Shown: positions 51,481 through 59,816, numbered from the stretch's first letter. The stretch is 61,981 nucleotides of DNA from UBA699 sp050261915 (GCA_050261915.1 JBLNDT010000005.1:1-61981); one strand, 5' to 3'. A program made the numbers and translations. The notes: generated from the sequence alone by a model not told the origin.

Positions 51481-52281
51481 ATGGCAGAAAGCTTTATAAT
51501 TTATAATTTTTTATACATTTTTGTTATCTATTCATTTATTGGCTGGTGCATGGAAGTAATATATGCAGCTGTTACCGAGGGAAAGTTCATAAACAGGGGC
51601 TTTTTAAACGGACCTGTATGTCCCATATATGGTTTTGGTATGATTATAATAATTATATTACTTTCACCTATAAAAGAAAATCTGTTATTTTTGTTTACAG
51701 GCTCCGTTATTTTAACAACATTTTTAGAGGGGTTTACAGGATTGATCCTGGAAAAATTATTTCATACAAAATGGTGGGATTATTCTAATTTTCCTTTTAA
51801 TTTAGGAGGTTATGTGTGCCTGGCATTTTCAATTGCATGGGGGCTTGGATGTGTAATGATCATCAAGGTAATCCATCCTGCAGTAGAAATATTGATTATA
51901 AAGTCCTGGAGTCTTGCAGGTGGAATTTTCTTAGCTGTTGCATTGCTGGTATTTGCTGTAGATGCAGCTTCAACTGTAGTATCTATTTTTAATTTAAATG
52001 AGAGATTGAGACAACTTGAAGAGGTTGGAAATAAAATAAGGGAAATTTCTGAAGAGCTTGGAGAAAATATTTCAAAAACTGCTTTAGCAGTTGTGGTTGA
52101 AAATGAAAAAATTAAAGATAAGCTTCAAGACAGATATCCAGAATTTGAGGAACTGCTCCATAGGCAGAAGAAGCTTATTTTTGGAAAATACTTTACACAT
52201 AAGCGTCTTATTAAAGCATTTCCAGATGTAAAGTCAAGCAAGTTTGCTGATACACTTGAAAAGCTTAAGCAGTATCTCTAG
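51481..52281 (+). CDS. CmpB-type putative ABC transporter membrane protein (PF06541)
   Basis: A 266-residue membrane protein with five helices in its first 175 residues (IYNFLYIFVIYSFIGWCMEV, NRGFLNGPVCPIYGFGM, GWCMEVIY). These motifs are typical of the ABC_trans_CmpB family, which despite its name has no proven transport role. A long charged helical tail extends into the cytoplasm. It has no ABC ATPase beside it. Its stop overlaps that of the convergent L,D-transpeptidase gene as CTAG. Confidence 0.82.
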   Translation: MAESFIIYNFLYIFVIYSFIGWCMEVIYAAVTEGKFINRGFLNGPVCPIYGFGMIIIIILLSPIKENLLFLFTGSVILTTFLEGFTGLILEKLFHTKWWDYSNFPFNLGGYVCLAFSIAWGLGCVMIIKVIHPAVEILIIKSWSLAGGIFLAVALLVFAVDAASTVVSIFNLNERLRQLEEVGNKIREISEELGENISKTALAVVVENEKIKDKLQDRYPEFEELLHRQKKLIFGKYFTHKRLIKAFPDVKSSKFADTLEKLKQYL

Positions 52282-53102
52282 TTTTGAATCCAAATACCAG
52301 TTCCGTAAGGTACATTTTTGTATATATAGTATGCATTTTCTGTAGCTAGTCTAATGCACCCATGTGAGAGGTTCATACCAAGTCTTGAATCTGCTATGCC
52401 GTATAGTATGCTGTGAAATAAATAATCTCCTCTGATTTGGGTATAATACTTACAAATCAGATCATTTTCTGTAACAAAGGAGAGTCCTTTCTGGCCCACA
52501 GTAAACTTTCCGGTTATTGTTGGTGTGGAACTTTTGCCAACAGTACAGGAATAAATTTTTATTGTACTCCAATTATGATTGTGTCCAGTTAATATGCATA
52601 CCACATGTCTTGTTAAATTTACATAGATATAATAGCTTGTGGTGCTTGGGCAGTTGTTTGAATTAACAATATTTTGATAGTATTCTGCTGCGTTGTACAG
52701 GTAAGGTGCCCGAGTAGGGGTTGTATCCAAAAGCCTAAATGTATCCGGACCTGCAATTCCGTCCACTTCCAAATTCACCTTATTTTGAAAATCCTTTACT
52801 GCAAAATCTGTATTATATCCAAATTCTCCATCTGCATCAATATTATATCTGAATTTATTTAATTTGGTTTGAAGTTCTATAACCTTTTCACCTTTATCCC
52901 CAAATTTGAGATATAACTGCTCTGCTACTTTTTCAGATACTGGATTTTCAGGCACAGGAGTTTGTTCCTTCTCAGAAGGTTTTTCTTTTTCTTTCTCCTC
53001 GGTTTTAGGAATAGATGGTTTTTCATCAGGCTGAACAACCTCTTTGACTTTATACTCAGTGTTTGGAACTGGGGTATTTTCAGGTTTTTTAGGAGATTTC
53101 AT
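52278..53102 (-). CDS. L,D-transpeptidase with peptidoglycan-binding domain, leader out of frame
   Basis: A 274-residue YkuD-type enzyme that cross-links peptidoglycan via 3-3 links or attaches wall proteins. A Pro/Glu/Lys-rich linker (1-60) is followed by a PG_binding_1 domain (GDKGEKVIELQTKLNKF, DGIAGPDTFRLL) and the catalytic domain ending LGMNLSHGCIRLA with His-Gly-Cys-x-Arg. The enzyme should act outside the membrane, yet this frame has no signal. A hydrophobic leader with its own ribosome site lies just upstream in another frame (53099-53158). Either a one-base frameshift or a sequencing error is likely. Confidence 0.85.
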   Translation of the reverse strand: MKSPKKPENTPVPNTEYKVKEVVQPDEKPSIPKTEEKEKEKPSEKEQTPVPENPVSEKVAEQLYLKFGDKGEKVIELQTKLNKFRYNIDADGEFGYNTDFAVKDFQNKVNLEVDGIAGPDTFRLLDTTPTRAPYLYNAAEYYQNIVNSNNCPSTTSYYIYVNLTRHVVCILTGHNHNWSTIKIYSCTVGKSSTPTITGKFTVGQKGLSFVTENDLICKYYTQIRGDYLFHSILYGIADSRLGMNLSHGCIRLATENAYYIYKNVPYGTGIWIQN

Positions 53103-53158
53103 CCTAGGATCAGCAATATTATTAGTATTATAAAAATTTTTTTATATATATTCTTCAT
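53099..53158 (-). pseudogene. frameshifted signal anchor of the L,D-transpeptidase
   Basis: After GGGGGTGG an ATG opens a 19-residue hydrophobic peptide (KNIYKKIFIILIILLILG). Its TGA stop overlaps the ATG of the transpeptidase frame as ATGA. The basic-then-hydrophobic pattern is that of a signal peptide or anchor. One added base near the end would fuse it to the enzyme. Confidence 0.6.
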
Positions 53159-53310
53159 TTAAGCCACCCCCATTACATTGTTAATAATCATATTATAGCC
53201 ACCTTCATAAATATTTGACATAAGTTTAAACAAATTAATAAAAGTTAAATTGATTGAAAATTCCAATAATTAGGTGTATCATGAAATTAAAATATAAAGG
53301 AGGAATGAAG

Positions 53311-54651
53311 ATGGGTAAAATAAAGAATGGATATATTATGCCGCATCCTCCCATAATAATACCTGAGGTAGGCAAAGGCAGCGAGGTGGATGCTGCTGTT
53401 ACAATTGAAGGAGTTAAAAAAATAGCAAAAAACATTGCAAAAGACAATCCCTACACAATTATTTTGTCTTCCCCCCATGCACCATGCTTCAAAGATTATG
53501 TTTATATATCAGATAAGGAAAGGCTGGTAGGTGATTTAAGCTCTTTTGGATGTCCAAGTGAGAAATTTGAATATGAAAACAATTTAGGCTTAGCTTCTGA
53601 AATCCTTGAAAGGGCAGAGGATGCAGGTATAAGCGCAGGTGGGCTAACCCAGTCCCAAAAATGGTTGTATGGTATATCAGATATGCTCGATCATGGAGCT
53701 ATGGTGCCACTTTACTTTATAAATAAAGAAATTAAAAACTTTAAGCTTATTGTAATTTCAACACCATTTTTATCATTAAAGGAAATATATAAATTTGGTG
53801 AATGTATTAAGGGTGCTGTGGAGGCAAGTAATGAAGATGTTGTATTTGTTGCCAGCGGTGACTTATCCCATAAGCTCACCAAAGATGCTCCCGCAGGATT
53901 TAGCAGCAAGGGAGCTTTGTATGATCAAAAAATTGTAGAAGGAATTAAGGAGCTTGATATAGACAGCATAATTAATATGGAGGAGGATTTTATGGAGGAA
54001 GCCGGACAGTGTGGAACCAGGTCCTTCCTAATGATGTTAGGTGCCCTTAAAGGACTAAAATTAGATTCTGAAATATATTCTCACGAAGGTCCTTTTGGAG
54101 TTGGATATCTTGCTGCAAAGATTAAAGTTGCAGAAGCTGAAGAAAGCTCTGAGGTGAAACTTGCCAGGGAAACTCTTGAAACTTTCATAAGACAAGGAAG
54201 AAAATTAATTATTTCAAAGGATATTCCTAAGGAAATGTTATCAAAAAAGGCAGGGGTTTTTGTTTCACTAAAAAAACATGGAAGGCTTCGAGGCTGTATT
54301 GGAACTATTTTTCCTACAAAAGCATGTATCGCAGAAGAAATAGCAAGTAATGCAATAAAGTCAGGCACCGAGGATCCCCGTTTTGATCCGGTAAGAGAGG
54401 AGGAACTGCCTGAACTTGAATATTCGGTAGATGTACTAGGTGAACCTGAAAAAATACATTCCATAAAAGAACTTGATGTTAAAAAATATGGTGTTATAGT
54501 GACTAGTGGATATAGGAGGGGGGTGTTGCTGCCAGCATTGGAAGGGGTGGATACTCCTGAGCAGCAGGTTGATATAGCATTAAGTAAAGCTGGTATAGGT
54601 AGTAATGAAAACTATGAAATGGAAAGATTTGAAGTTATAAGGTATAAATAG
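53311..54651 (+). CDS. AmmeMemoRadiSam protein A/B fusion (MEMO1-like plus AMMECR1)
   Basis: A 446-residue soluble protein. Residues 1-265 form a MEMO1/LigB-like domain (GYIMPHPPIIIPEVGKGSEV, SSPHAPCFKDY, SHKLT with metal-site-like histidines). Residues 290-446 form AMMECR1 (GVFVSLKKHGRLRGCIGTI with the invariant LRGCIG). In many genomes these are separate proteins of the AmmeMemoRadiSam system; here they are one chain. The function is unknown and is thought to involve a modification by the radical SAM enzyme encoded next. ATG 53305 is too close to AAAGGAGG, so 53311 is used. Confidence 0.9.
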   Translation: MGKIKNGYIMPHPPIIIPEVGKGSEVDAAVTIEGVKKIAKNIAKDNPYTIILSSPHAPCFKDYVYISDKERLVGDLSSFGCPSEKFEYENNLGLASEILERAEDAGISAGGLTQSQKWLYGISDMLDHGAMVPLYFINKEIKNFKLIVISTPFLSLKEIYKFGECIKGAVEASNEDVVFVASGDLSHKLTKDAPAGFSSKGALYDQKIVEGIKELDIDSIINMEEDFMEEAGQCGTRSFLMMLGALKGLKLDSEIYSHEGPFGVGYLAAKIKVAEAEESSEVKLARETLETFIRQGRKLIISKDIPKEMLSKKAGVFVSLKKHGRLRGCIGTIFPTKACIAEEIASNAIKSGTEDPRFDPVREEELPELEYSVDVLGEPEKIHSIKELDVKKYGVIVTSGYRRGVLLPALEGVDTPEQQVDIALSKAGIGSNENYEMERFEVIRYK

Positions 54652-54661
54652 GGGGAGAGCT

Positions 54662-55537
54662 TTGGATACTTTAAAGGAAGCTATGTACTATGAAAAAAAG
54701 GAAAATAACAAGGTGCTGTGCAGACTTTGTCCTAATTATTGTTATATCCCACAGGGGAAAAGGGGGAGCTGCGGCGTAAGGGAAAATATTGAAGGTATGT
54801 TATATTCTTTAAATTACGGAAAGATTTCAGCTTTGGCTCTGGATCCAATAGAGAAAAAACCTCTTTATAATTTTCATCCAGGAAGCAGTATTTTGTCTGC
54901 TGGATCTCTAGGATGCAATTTTAAATGTCCATTTTGTCAGAATTACAGCATTGCAAGGCTTGAACTTGAGGAGGTTGAAGCTGTTTATATATCAAGTGAA
55001 GAATTAGTAAACAGAGCGTTGAGTTTGAAGGATAAGGGTAATATTGGAATAGCCTATACTTACAACGAGCCTACAGTTTGGTATGAATATATACTTGATA
55101 CTGCTAAACTGGCAGTTAGAAAAGGTCTTGTAAATGTTCTTGTGACAAATGGATATATAAGCCCTGAACCATTGAAGGAACTGCTTCCTTACATCCATGC
55201 CATGAACATAGATTTAAAAGGATATACCTCAGAATACTACCGGGATATTGTAAAGGGGAATTTGGAAGCGGTAAAGTCAACCATAGAAATCAGCTCCAAA
55301 CAATGCCATGTGGAAATAACTACACTGATAGTACCGGAACTTAACGATTCCCCAGAGGTTATAGAAGAAATGGCAAAATGGATCAGCTCACTATCTCCTG
55401 ATATTCCACTGCATTTGTCAAGGTTTTTCCCAAGGTTTGAAATGGCAGACAAAATACCTACCCCAATAAAAACACTATATGATTTAAAAGTTATAGCAGA
55501 AAAGTATTTAAATTATGTTTTTATTGGAAATGTATAA
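54662..55537 (+). CDS. amrS: AmmeMemoRadiSam radical SAM enzyme
   Basis: A 291-residue radical SAM enzyme. The [4Fe-4S] motif is GCNFKCPFCQNY (CxxxCxxC, about residue 80). An N-terminal Cys set (CRLCPNYCYIPQGKRGSCG) is typical of the AmmeMemoRadiSam/pyruvate-formate-lyase-activase-like group. It should make a 5'-deoxyadenosyl radical and modify a partner, probably the A/B fusion. The start is TTG after GGGGGAGAG, ten bases past the preceding stop. The symbol denotes the family. Confidence 0.92.
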   Translation: MDTLKEAMYYEKKENNKVLCRLCPNYCYIPQGKRGSCGVRENIEGMLYSLNYGKISALALDPIEKKPLYNFHPGSSILSAGSLGCNFKCPFCQNYSIARLELEEVEAVYISSEELVNRALSLKDKGNIGIAYTYNEPTVWYEYILDTAKLAVRKGLVNVLVTNGYISPEPLKELLPYIHAMNIDLKGYTSEYYRDIVKGNLEAVKSTIEISSKQCHVEITTLIVPELNDSPEVIEEMAKWISSLSPDIPLHLSRFFPRFEMADKIPTPIKTLYDLKVIAEKYLNYVFIGNV

Positions 55538-55625
55538 TAGAATAATAATTTTATGTTAATATTTATATTATATGTAAATTAATTATGTCTTTTGTGATAT
55601 AGTTTAATTATAAGGAGATGGGTTT

Positions 55626-55811
55626 ATGGCTGATATTGAAGAATTAATTATTTTGGAGAAAGAAAAACTACATAATATGATAATAAAAAATAATTGTGAC
55701 GTTCAAGACCTTGAAATATTGGCTCAAAGCAAGAAACTTGATCTTCTTATAACTATGTACTTATACGATAGTGTACAGTATGTTGCTGCAACTAAAATTG
55801 AAAATGAATAA
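55626..55811 (+). CDS. second Spo0E-like phosphatase
   Basis: A 61-residue two-helix protein. Helix 1 is ILEKEKLHNMIIKN and helix 2 carries AQSKKLDLLITMYL with the SxxLD signature of Spo0E family aspartyl-phosphate phosphatases. It would remove phosphate from Spo0A-P or a related regulator. The site AAGGAGATG precedes the ATG. It is followed 23 bases later by the RNA phosphodiesterase gene, likely in one transcript. Confidence 0.82.
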   Translation: MADIEELIILEKEKLHNMIIKNNCDVQDLEILAQSKKLDLLITMYLYDSVQYVAATKIENE

Positions 55812-55834
55812 AAAACTCCCTGGGAGACAAAAAT

Positions 55835-56365
55835 ATGAGATTGTTTATTTCTGTGAATTTCAGCCTGGAAGTTGAAAATCAACTTGAAAATATTATAAAC
55901 AGCCTAAAAGGAGCTGTGTTAAAGGGCAGGTTCACCAGAAGAGAAAATCTGCATATTACCCTGGTTTTTATAGGAGAAACGAAAACTTCCACTGATGTGA
56001 TAGAAGCTTTAGAGAGGCTTAAGGAGAAATCATTCAGCCTTTGTCTTAGTGATTTAGGATGTTTTAAGAGCAGAGGCGGATTAATCTGCTGGCTTGGGGT
56101 TGAAAAAACACGGGAGCTCTTTAGTGTTTATAATATACTTAGGGAGGAACTTAAGCTTAGGGGGGTTAAGTTAGAAAACAGAGAGTATGTTCCACATATT
56201 ACCCTTGGCCGTGATGTGGTGTTTAAAGAAGGCTGTAATATTGACATAATATCAAAAAGCTTTAAACCAATAATAACTAAGGTTGAAAAAGTAAGCCTTA
56301 TGAAATCGGAAAATGTTAACGGAAAACTTAAGTATACTGAAATTTATTCCAAGAGTCTAACATAA
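55835..56365 (+). CDS. thpR: RNA 2',3'-cyclic phosphodiesterase (2H family)
   Basis: A 176-residue soluble enzyme of the LigT/ThpR group. The two catalytic HxT motifs are intact: NLHITLVFIGE near residue 43 and VPHITLGRDV near 126. It hydrolyses 2',3'-cyclic phosphates in RNA and can ligate tRNA halves in vitro. The start follows GGGAGAC. A strong bidirectional terminator follows. Confidence 0.9.
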   Translation: MRLFISVNFSLEVENQLENIINSLKGAVLKGRFTRRENLHITLVFIGETKTSTDVIEALERLKEKSFSLCLSDLGCFKSRGGLICWLGVEKTRELFSVYNILREELKLRGVKLENREYVPHITLGRDVVFKEGCNIDIISKSFKPIITKVEKVSLMKSENVNGKLKYTEIYSKSLT

Positions 56366-56415
56366 AAAAACGCTCCCAAAAGTTTGATCAAAATCTAACT
56401 TTTGGGAGCGTTTTT
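56366..56415. terminator. 19-bp bidirectional terminator
   Basis: Bases 56366-56384 and 56397-56415 are perfect inverted copies (core ACGCTCCCAAAAGTT) with A and T runs on both flanks. It serves the thpR gene and the convergent membrane protein gene. Confidence 0.92.
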
Positions 56416-56845
56416 ATTTATCGTCCTCTAGTTCACTAATACATTCATCTATAGTTTCTTTATCTTCAATAACTTCAGTTGGGTGATGGTGTTCATTCAA
56501 AACAGTTGGTACTTCTTTAGCTTCAAATGCTGGTTCGAAGTCTTCTTCAATAACTGGTTCAGCAGTTAATTTTGTAAGTTTCTGATTTATAATCCCTGCA
56601 GCCGCTAATAATAGTGCAATTCCATAATAGACACAAACAGGTTCCAATACTCCTGGTATTAACTGAGAAGGTAATAATTGTGCTGTTACTGTATCAATGG
56701 AATAACCCTGTGCTACATACTGGGTAACATTATGAGAATACAGCATCACATTACTTACTAAGAGAGCTGTACCAAGTACGGCTATAATTCCAGATGCTAC
56801 AAATAAAATAATAGAAAATACAGGTTTTTTACGTTTTGATTTCAT
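56414..56845 (-). CDS. two-helix membrane protein with acidic tail
   Basis: A 143-residue protein with two hydrophobic helices (FSIILFVASGIIAVLGTALL and VYYGIALLLAAAGII) separated by an external loop of about 30 residues, and a long acidic cytoplasmic tail with a short HHH run. No family is recognised. The site GGAGACGAAGC before the ATG is modest. It is a single gene. Confidence 0.7.
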   Translation of the reverse strand: MKSKRKKPVFSIILFVASGIIAVLGTALLVSNVMLYSHNVTQYVAQGYSIDTVTAQLLPSQLIPGVLEPVCVYYGIALLLAAAGIINQKLTKLTAEPVIEEDFEPAFEAKEVPTVLNEHHHPTEVIEDKETIDECISELEDDK

Positions 56846-56959
56846 AAAGCTTCGTCTCCATTCTGCCTGAGGGCATGTGTATTGTTTACTATCTCATTAT
56901 AGCACGTATTTCCAAAATAATAATAAATATGTGACATTTTACATTAAGTTTTCAATTTG

Positions 56960-58768
56960 TTAATATTTTAAAATTTCATTAAAAGCATTTATAAGGCACT
57001 TATTATCATCTGAATTTCGTACCGCAAGTCTTAGGTAGCTTCCACCATTAAAACCTTCTTTATCGGATAGGTCTTTTACAAAAATATTGTAGTCGCATAG
57101 AAGCTTTGAAGCTAATTCCTTTGAATCCATATTGCTCAAACTGCAAAGAACATAATTTGCTTCAGAAGGATAAGGAGTAATCCCTGGCATTTCTTTCAAG
57201 GCACATATTAAATCATGCCTTTCTTCGGCAATTTTATTACAGGAATCAAAGTAGTCATTTTGGTAAAGATTAATAATCTGGAAAAAGTATTCCCCTAAGG
57301 AGTTTATGTTCCATACCGGCATAAGCCTGTTCATTTTCGAAATAATACTTTCATCGAAGGTTGCAAGTACTCCAAGTCTTAATCCCGGAATACCGTAAGA
57401 TTTGCTTATACTTTTTATAACAATAAGATTTGGGTACTTCTTTAGAATATCAGAGTCGATTAGAGTATATCTTACTGATTCATGTGCAAAATCTATAAAT
57501 GACTCATCTATTACAACGGTCTTATTATTCCCATAACACTTATCTATTATTTCTATTATTTCATCATATTTTAGGAAACTTCCTGTAGGATTGTCAGGGT
57601 TAACCAGTACAACATTATCAACTTCCTCAATTTTTTCAAGTATACTTTTAGGGGTTAATTTAAAGTTGTATTTAGCAGTATTTAAAGGGACAATCTCTGC
57701 TTCGGTAAAGCACCTTATATATTCATTAAAGGAGGGTACCGGTACCAGGGTTTTTCCCTTTATTATCCTTCCCAGGCAATTTATCAATTCTGAGGCGCCA
57801 TTGCCAACTAGTATTTCACGTTTATCTATATTGAACATTTTAGCAGCATTTACCCTTTGAACCTGCATACCTGATGGATACTGTGAAAACAAATCGTAAA
57901 AGTTGCACTTAAATTTTTCAATCATATTATTTTTAGGGAAATAAGGATTAACTAGGTAGCAGAAATCCTTTGTTTTAGGAAATCTCCAGTAACCACCATA
58001 CCTTTTCTGGAAATTTTCAAGTTTATTATTTCCTTCTGAAAACATTGTGTCTGCAATATCAAGATCCTGGGCATCATCAATCTCATACCATAGTTCATTG
58101 TTAAGCCTAAATCCCTTTAATTCAGATTTTGAAAGGTGTGCTATGGCTTTTAACACAAGCTCATAGTATTCATTATTTCCATAAGCCTCAATATAAGCAT
58201 TTATAAACGGAAGGTAGTACTTCTTTGAAAAATCTTTGCTGAATTTATATATATTAACTGTTTTATAGTAATCGTGAATTTTTGAATGTATGAAATTTTT
58301 CTTTTCAATAAACTCGGTTATATTATCGCTTTCATCAAGAAAAACTACGGTACCATCCATCCACTGTTCATATTTTGCTACAATTGCAGCATCTTTATAA
58401 TCTGAATCCACAAGTTTTTTTATAACATCTATCTGATATATCAGGTCGGATTCTAAAATTACGGTATCATCTTCTTTAAGGTAATCTTTAGCCAGGTACA
58501 AGGAGTATATGTTATTAGTTTTATCAAATTCTTTATTTTCAACAAAAATAAATTCAATATCATCATAATTATCTTCAAGGTACTTTTTCAGCAGATCTCC
58601 TTTATAGCCTATTACTACGATGAATTTTTTTATATCAGCATACTTAAGAGCTTCTATAGCTCTGTCAATAAGCTTTTTACCCGCAACTTCCACCATACAT
58701 TTTGTATTTTCATTAGTGTATTTACCAAGTCTTTTTCCCATACCTGCAGCCAGCATAAGAGCCTGCAT
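56960..58768 (-). CDS. nucleotidyltransferase-aminotransferase fusion
   Basis: A 602-residue bifunctional cytoplasmic protein. Residues 1-245 are a LicC-like NTP transferase (ALMLAAGMGKRLGKYT, KCMVEVAGKKLIDRAI, VILESDLIYQ). Residues 260-602 are a fold-type I PLP domain of the HisC/CobD type (VNPDNPTGSFLKY, VIDESFIDFA, ISKSYGIPGLRLG with the PLP lysine). Such fusions occur in phosphonate (2-aminoethylphosphonate) activation and could equally make a CDP-linked amino-alcohol by CobD-like decarboxylation. No phosphoenolpyruvate mutase is in the window. The upstream methyltransferase may modify the same head group. The site AAGGAG precedes the ATG. Confidence 0.85.
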   Translation of the reverse strand: MQALMLAAGMGKRLGKYTNENTKCMVEVAGKKLIDRAIEALKYADIKKFIVVIGYKGDLLKKYLEDNYDDIEFIFVENKEFDKTNNIYSLYLAKDYLKEDDTVILESDLIYQIDVIKKLVDSDYKDAAIVAKYEQWMDGTVVFLDESDNITEFIEKKNFIHSKIHDYYKTVNIYKFSKDFSKKYYLPFINAYIEAYGNNEYYELVLKAIAHLSKSELKGFRLNNELWYEIDDAQDLDIADTMFSEGNNKLENFQKRYGGYWRFPKTKDFCYLVNPYFPKNNMIEKFKCNFYDLFSQYPSGMQVQRVNAAKMFNIDKREILVGNGASELINCLGRIIKGKTLVPVPSFNEYIRCFTEAEIVPLNTAKYNFKLTPKSILEKIEEVDNVVLVNPDNPTGSFLKYDEIIEIIDKCYGNNKTVVIDESFIDFAHESVRYTLIDSDILKKYPNLIVIKSISKSYGIPGLRLGVLATFDESIISKMNRLMPVWNINSLGEYFFQIINLYQNDYFDSCNKIAEERHDLICALKEMPGITPYPSEANYVLCSLSNMDSKELASKLLCDYNIFVKDLSDKEGFNGGSYLRLAVRNSDDNKCLINAFNEILKY

Positions 58769-58791
58769 AATATCAACTCCTTTTCAAATTT

Positions 58792-58837
58792 AAAAAAATA
58801 AGTATAGATAAGCCTTAAAGCTCCATTCTATACTTAT
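58792..58837 (-). terminator. intercistronic minus-strand terminator or attenuator
   Basis: ATAAGTATAGA and TCTATACTTAT are inverted copies 18 bases apart. On the minus strand a TATTTTTTTA run follows. It lies between the methyltransferase and the fusion gene, so it may lower expression of the fusion gene. Confidence 0.65.
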
Positions 58838-58845
58838 TAAAAGTT

Positions 58846-59400
58846 TTATAATTCCTTATATACGTTAAATCTTACAGGATTGTAGTCTGGAGGTAATATA
58901 GTCCAGTCACTAAAATCTTCCTTTTTATATAAAAGATGAGTATCTCTGTGGGATGAAACAGGAAGATCTCCTATAAAAACAGCCTTTTTTGCTACTCTTT
59001 TCATCTCTGCAAAAACTTTATTTGCATAATCATGATCTGGGAAATAGTGGCTTATTCCATATATAAAAACTTTATCAAAGCTTTTGTCTTTAAATATCAA
59101 ATCACTTGCTTCGCATTGTAGTACTGAGTTTTTAAGAAACTGTATATGTTTTGTTACCATTGGTTTTGAATAGTCAATTCCTACGTAATCACAGTTCAGG
59201 TATTGAGCAACTCCGCCGGCACCACAACCTATTTCCAATACTTTATCTGTAGGTTCAATTTTCATAACTCTTGTTATATTAGCTGCGATTTTTTCAAGAT
59301 CTGCAGTAGTATCTTCAAATCCATCTATTGTACGGATATCGTTTGTTTCTGAATTTCCTTTTCTGTCCCATACTTCTTTCCAGTAATCCCAATTATTCAT
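58846..59400 (-). CDS. class I SAM-dependent methyltransferase
   Basis: A 184-residue soluble methyltransferase. Motif I is KVLEIGCGAGGVAQYL, then YVGIDYSKPMV for SAM binding, DKVFIYGISHYF and VFIGDLPV later. The N-terminal SNNWDYWKEVWDRKG-like start is common in small-molecule and lipid-headgroup methyltransferases. The substrate is unknown. It precedes the nucleotidyltransferase-aminotransferase gene on the same strand, across an attenuator-like hairpin, so it may methylate an amino head group from that pathway. Confidence 0.85.
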   Translation of the reverse strand: MNNWDYWKEVWDRKGNSETNDIRTIDGFEDTTADLEKIAANITRVMKIEPTDKVLEIGCGAGGVAQYLNCDYVGIDYSKPMVTKHIQFLKNSVLQCEASDLIFKDKSFDKVFIYGISHYFPDHDYANKVFAEMKRVAKKAVFIGDLPVSSHRDTHLLYKKEDFSDWTILPPDYNPVRFNVYKEL

Positions 59401-59523
59401 AAATCCACTCTCCTAAAACAATTTTGCGTTCATATTATGAACATTAAAATCATTATAATACAAAATTTAGTAAAAATCAATAGTTTAATTACGATAAAAC
59501 TGAAAATAATCTAATAAAATCAT

Positions 59524-59554
59524 TTAATTGAGTTCAAATAGTGAACTCAATTAA
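59524..59554. repeat. 13-bp inverted repeat, probable operator
   Basis: TTAATTGAGTTCA (59524-59536) and TGAACTCAATTAA (59542-59554) are perfect inverted copies around AATAG. It sits 17 bases before the -35 box of the SAM-riboswitch promoter and about 124 bases from the divergent methyltransferase gene. There is no T-run, so a protein-binding site is likelier than a terminator. Confidence 0.6.
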
Positions 59555-59571
59555 CCGATTTTATTATTGTA

Positions 59572-59600
59572 TTGACATATTAAGGAAAGGTTAGTATAAT
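59572..59600 (+). promoter_or_regulatory. consensus promoter of the SAM-riboswitch operon
   Basis: TTGACA (59572-59577) and TATAAT (59595-59600) with a 17-base spacer match sigma-A consensus exactly. Confidence 0.92.
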
Positions 59601-59637
59601 TGTTCTATTCAATAAGGCATTAAAATTTAATATAAAA

Positions 59638-59751
59638 TTCTTATCACGAGCGGTGGAGGGACTGGCCCTATGAAGCCCGACAACCAGCATTCTCATTCGA
59701 ATGCAACGGTGTCAATTCCTGCAGAATTAATTTATTCTGACAGATAAGAGA
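59638..59751 (+). promoter_or_regulatory. SAM-I (S-box) riboswitch
   Basis: Conserved S-box text is present in order: TCTTATCACGAG (P1 5' side), GGTGGAGGGACTGGCCC, TGAAGCCCGACAACC, GGTGTCAATTCCTGC and the P1 closing strand GACAGATAAGA. Binding of S-adenosylmethionine should favour the terminator downstream and turn off the methionine genes that follow. Confidence 0.96.
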
Positions 59752-59774
59752 AACATCAGTAGGTATAATTTTTA

Positions 59775-59816
59775 AAAGCTGTTTTTCTTATTTAAGAAAG
59801 ACAGCTTTATTTTTAT
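59775..59816 (+). terminator. riboswitch expression-platform terminator
   Basis: AAAGCTGTTTTTCTT pairs with AAGAAAGACAGCTTT around ATTT, with one wobble, followed by ATTTTTAT. It lies just before mmuM and is controlled by the S-box. Confidence 0.88.
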
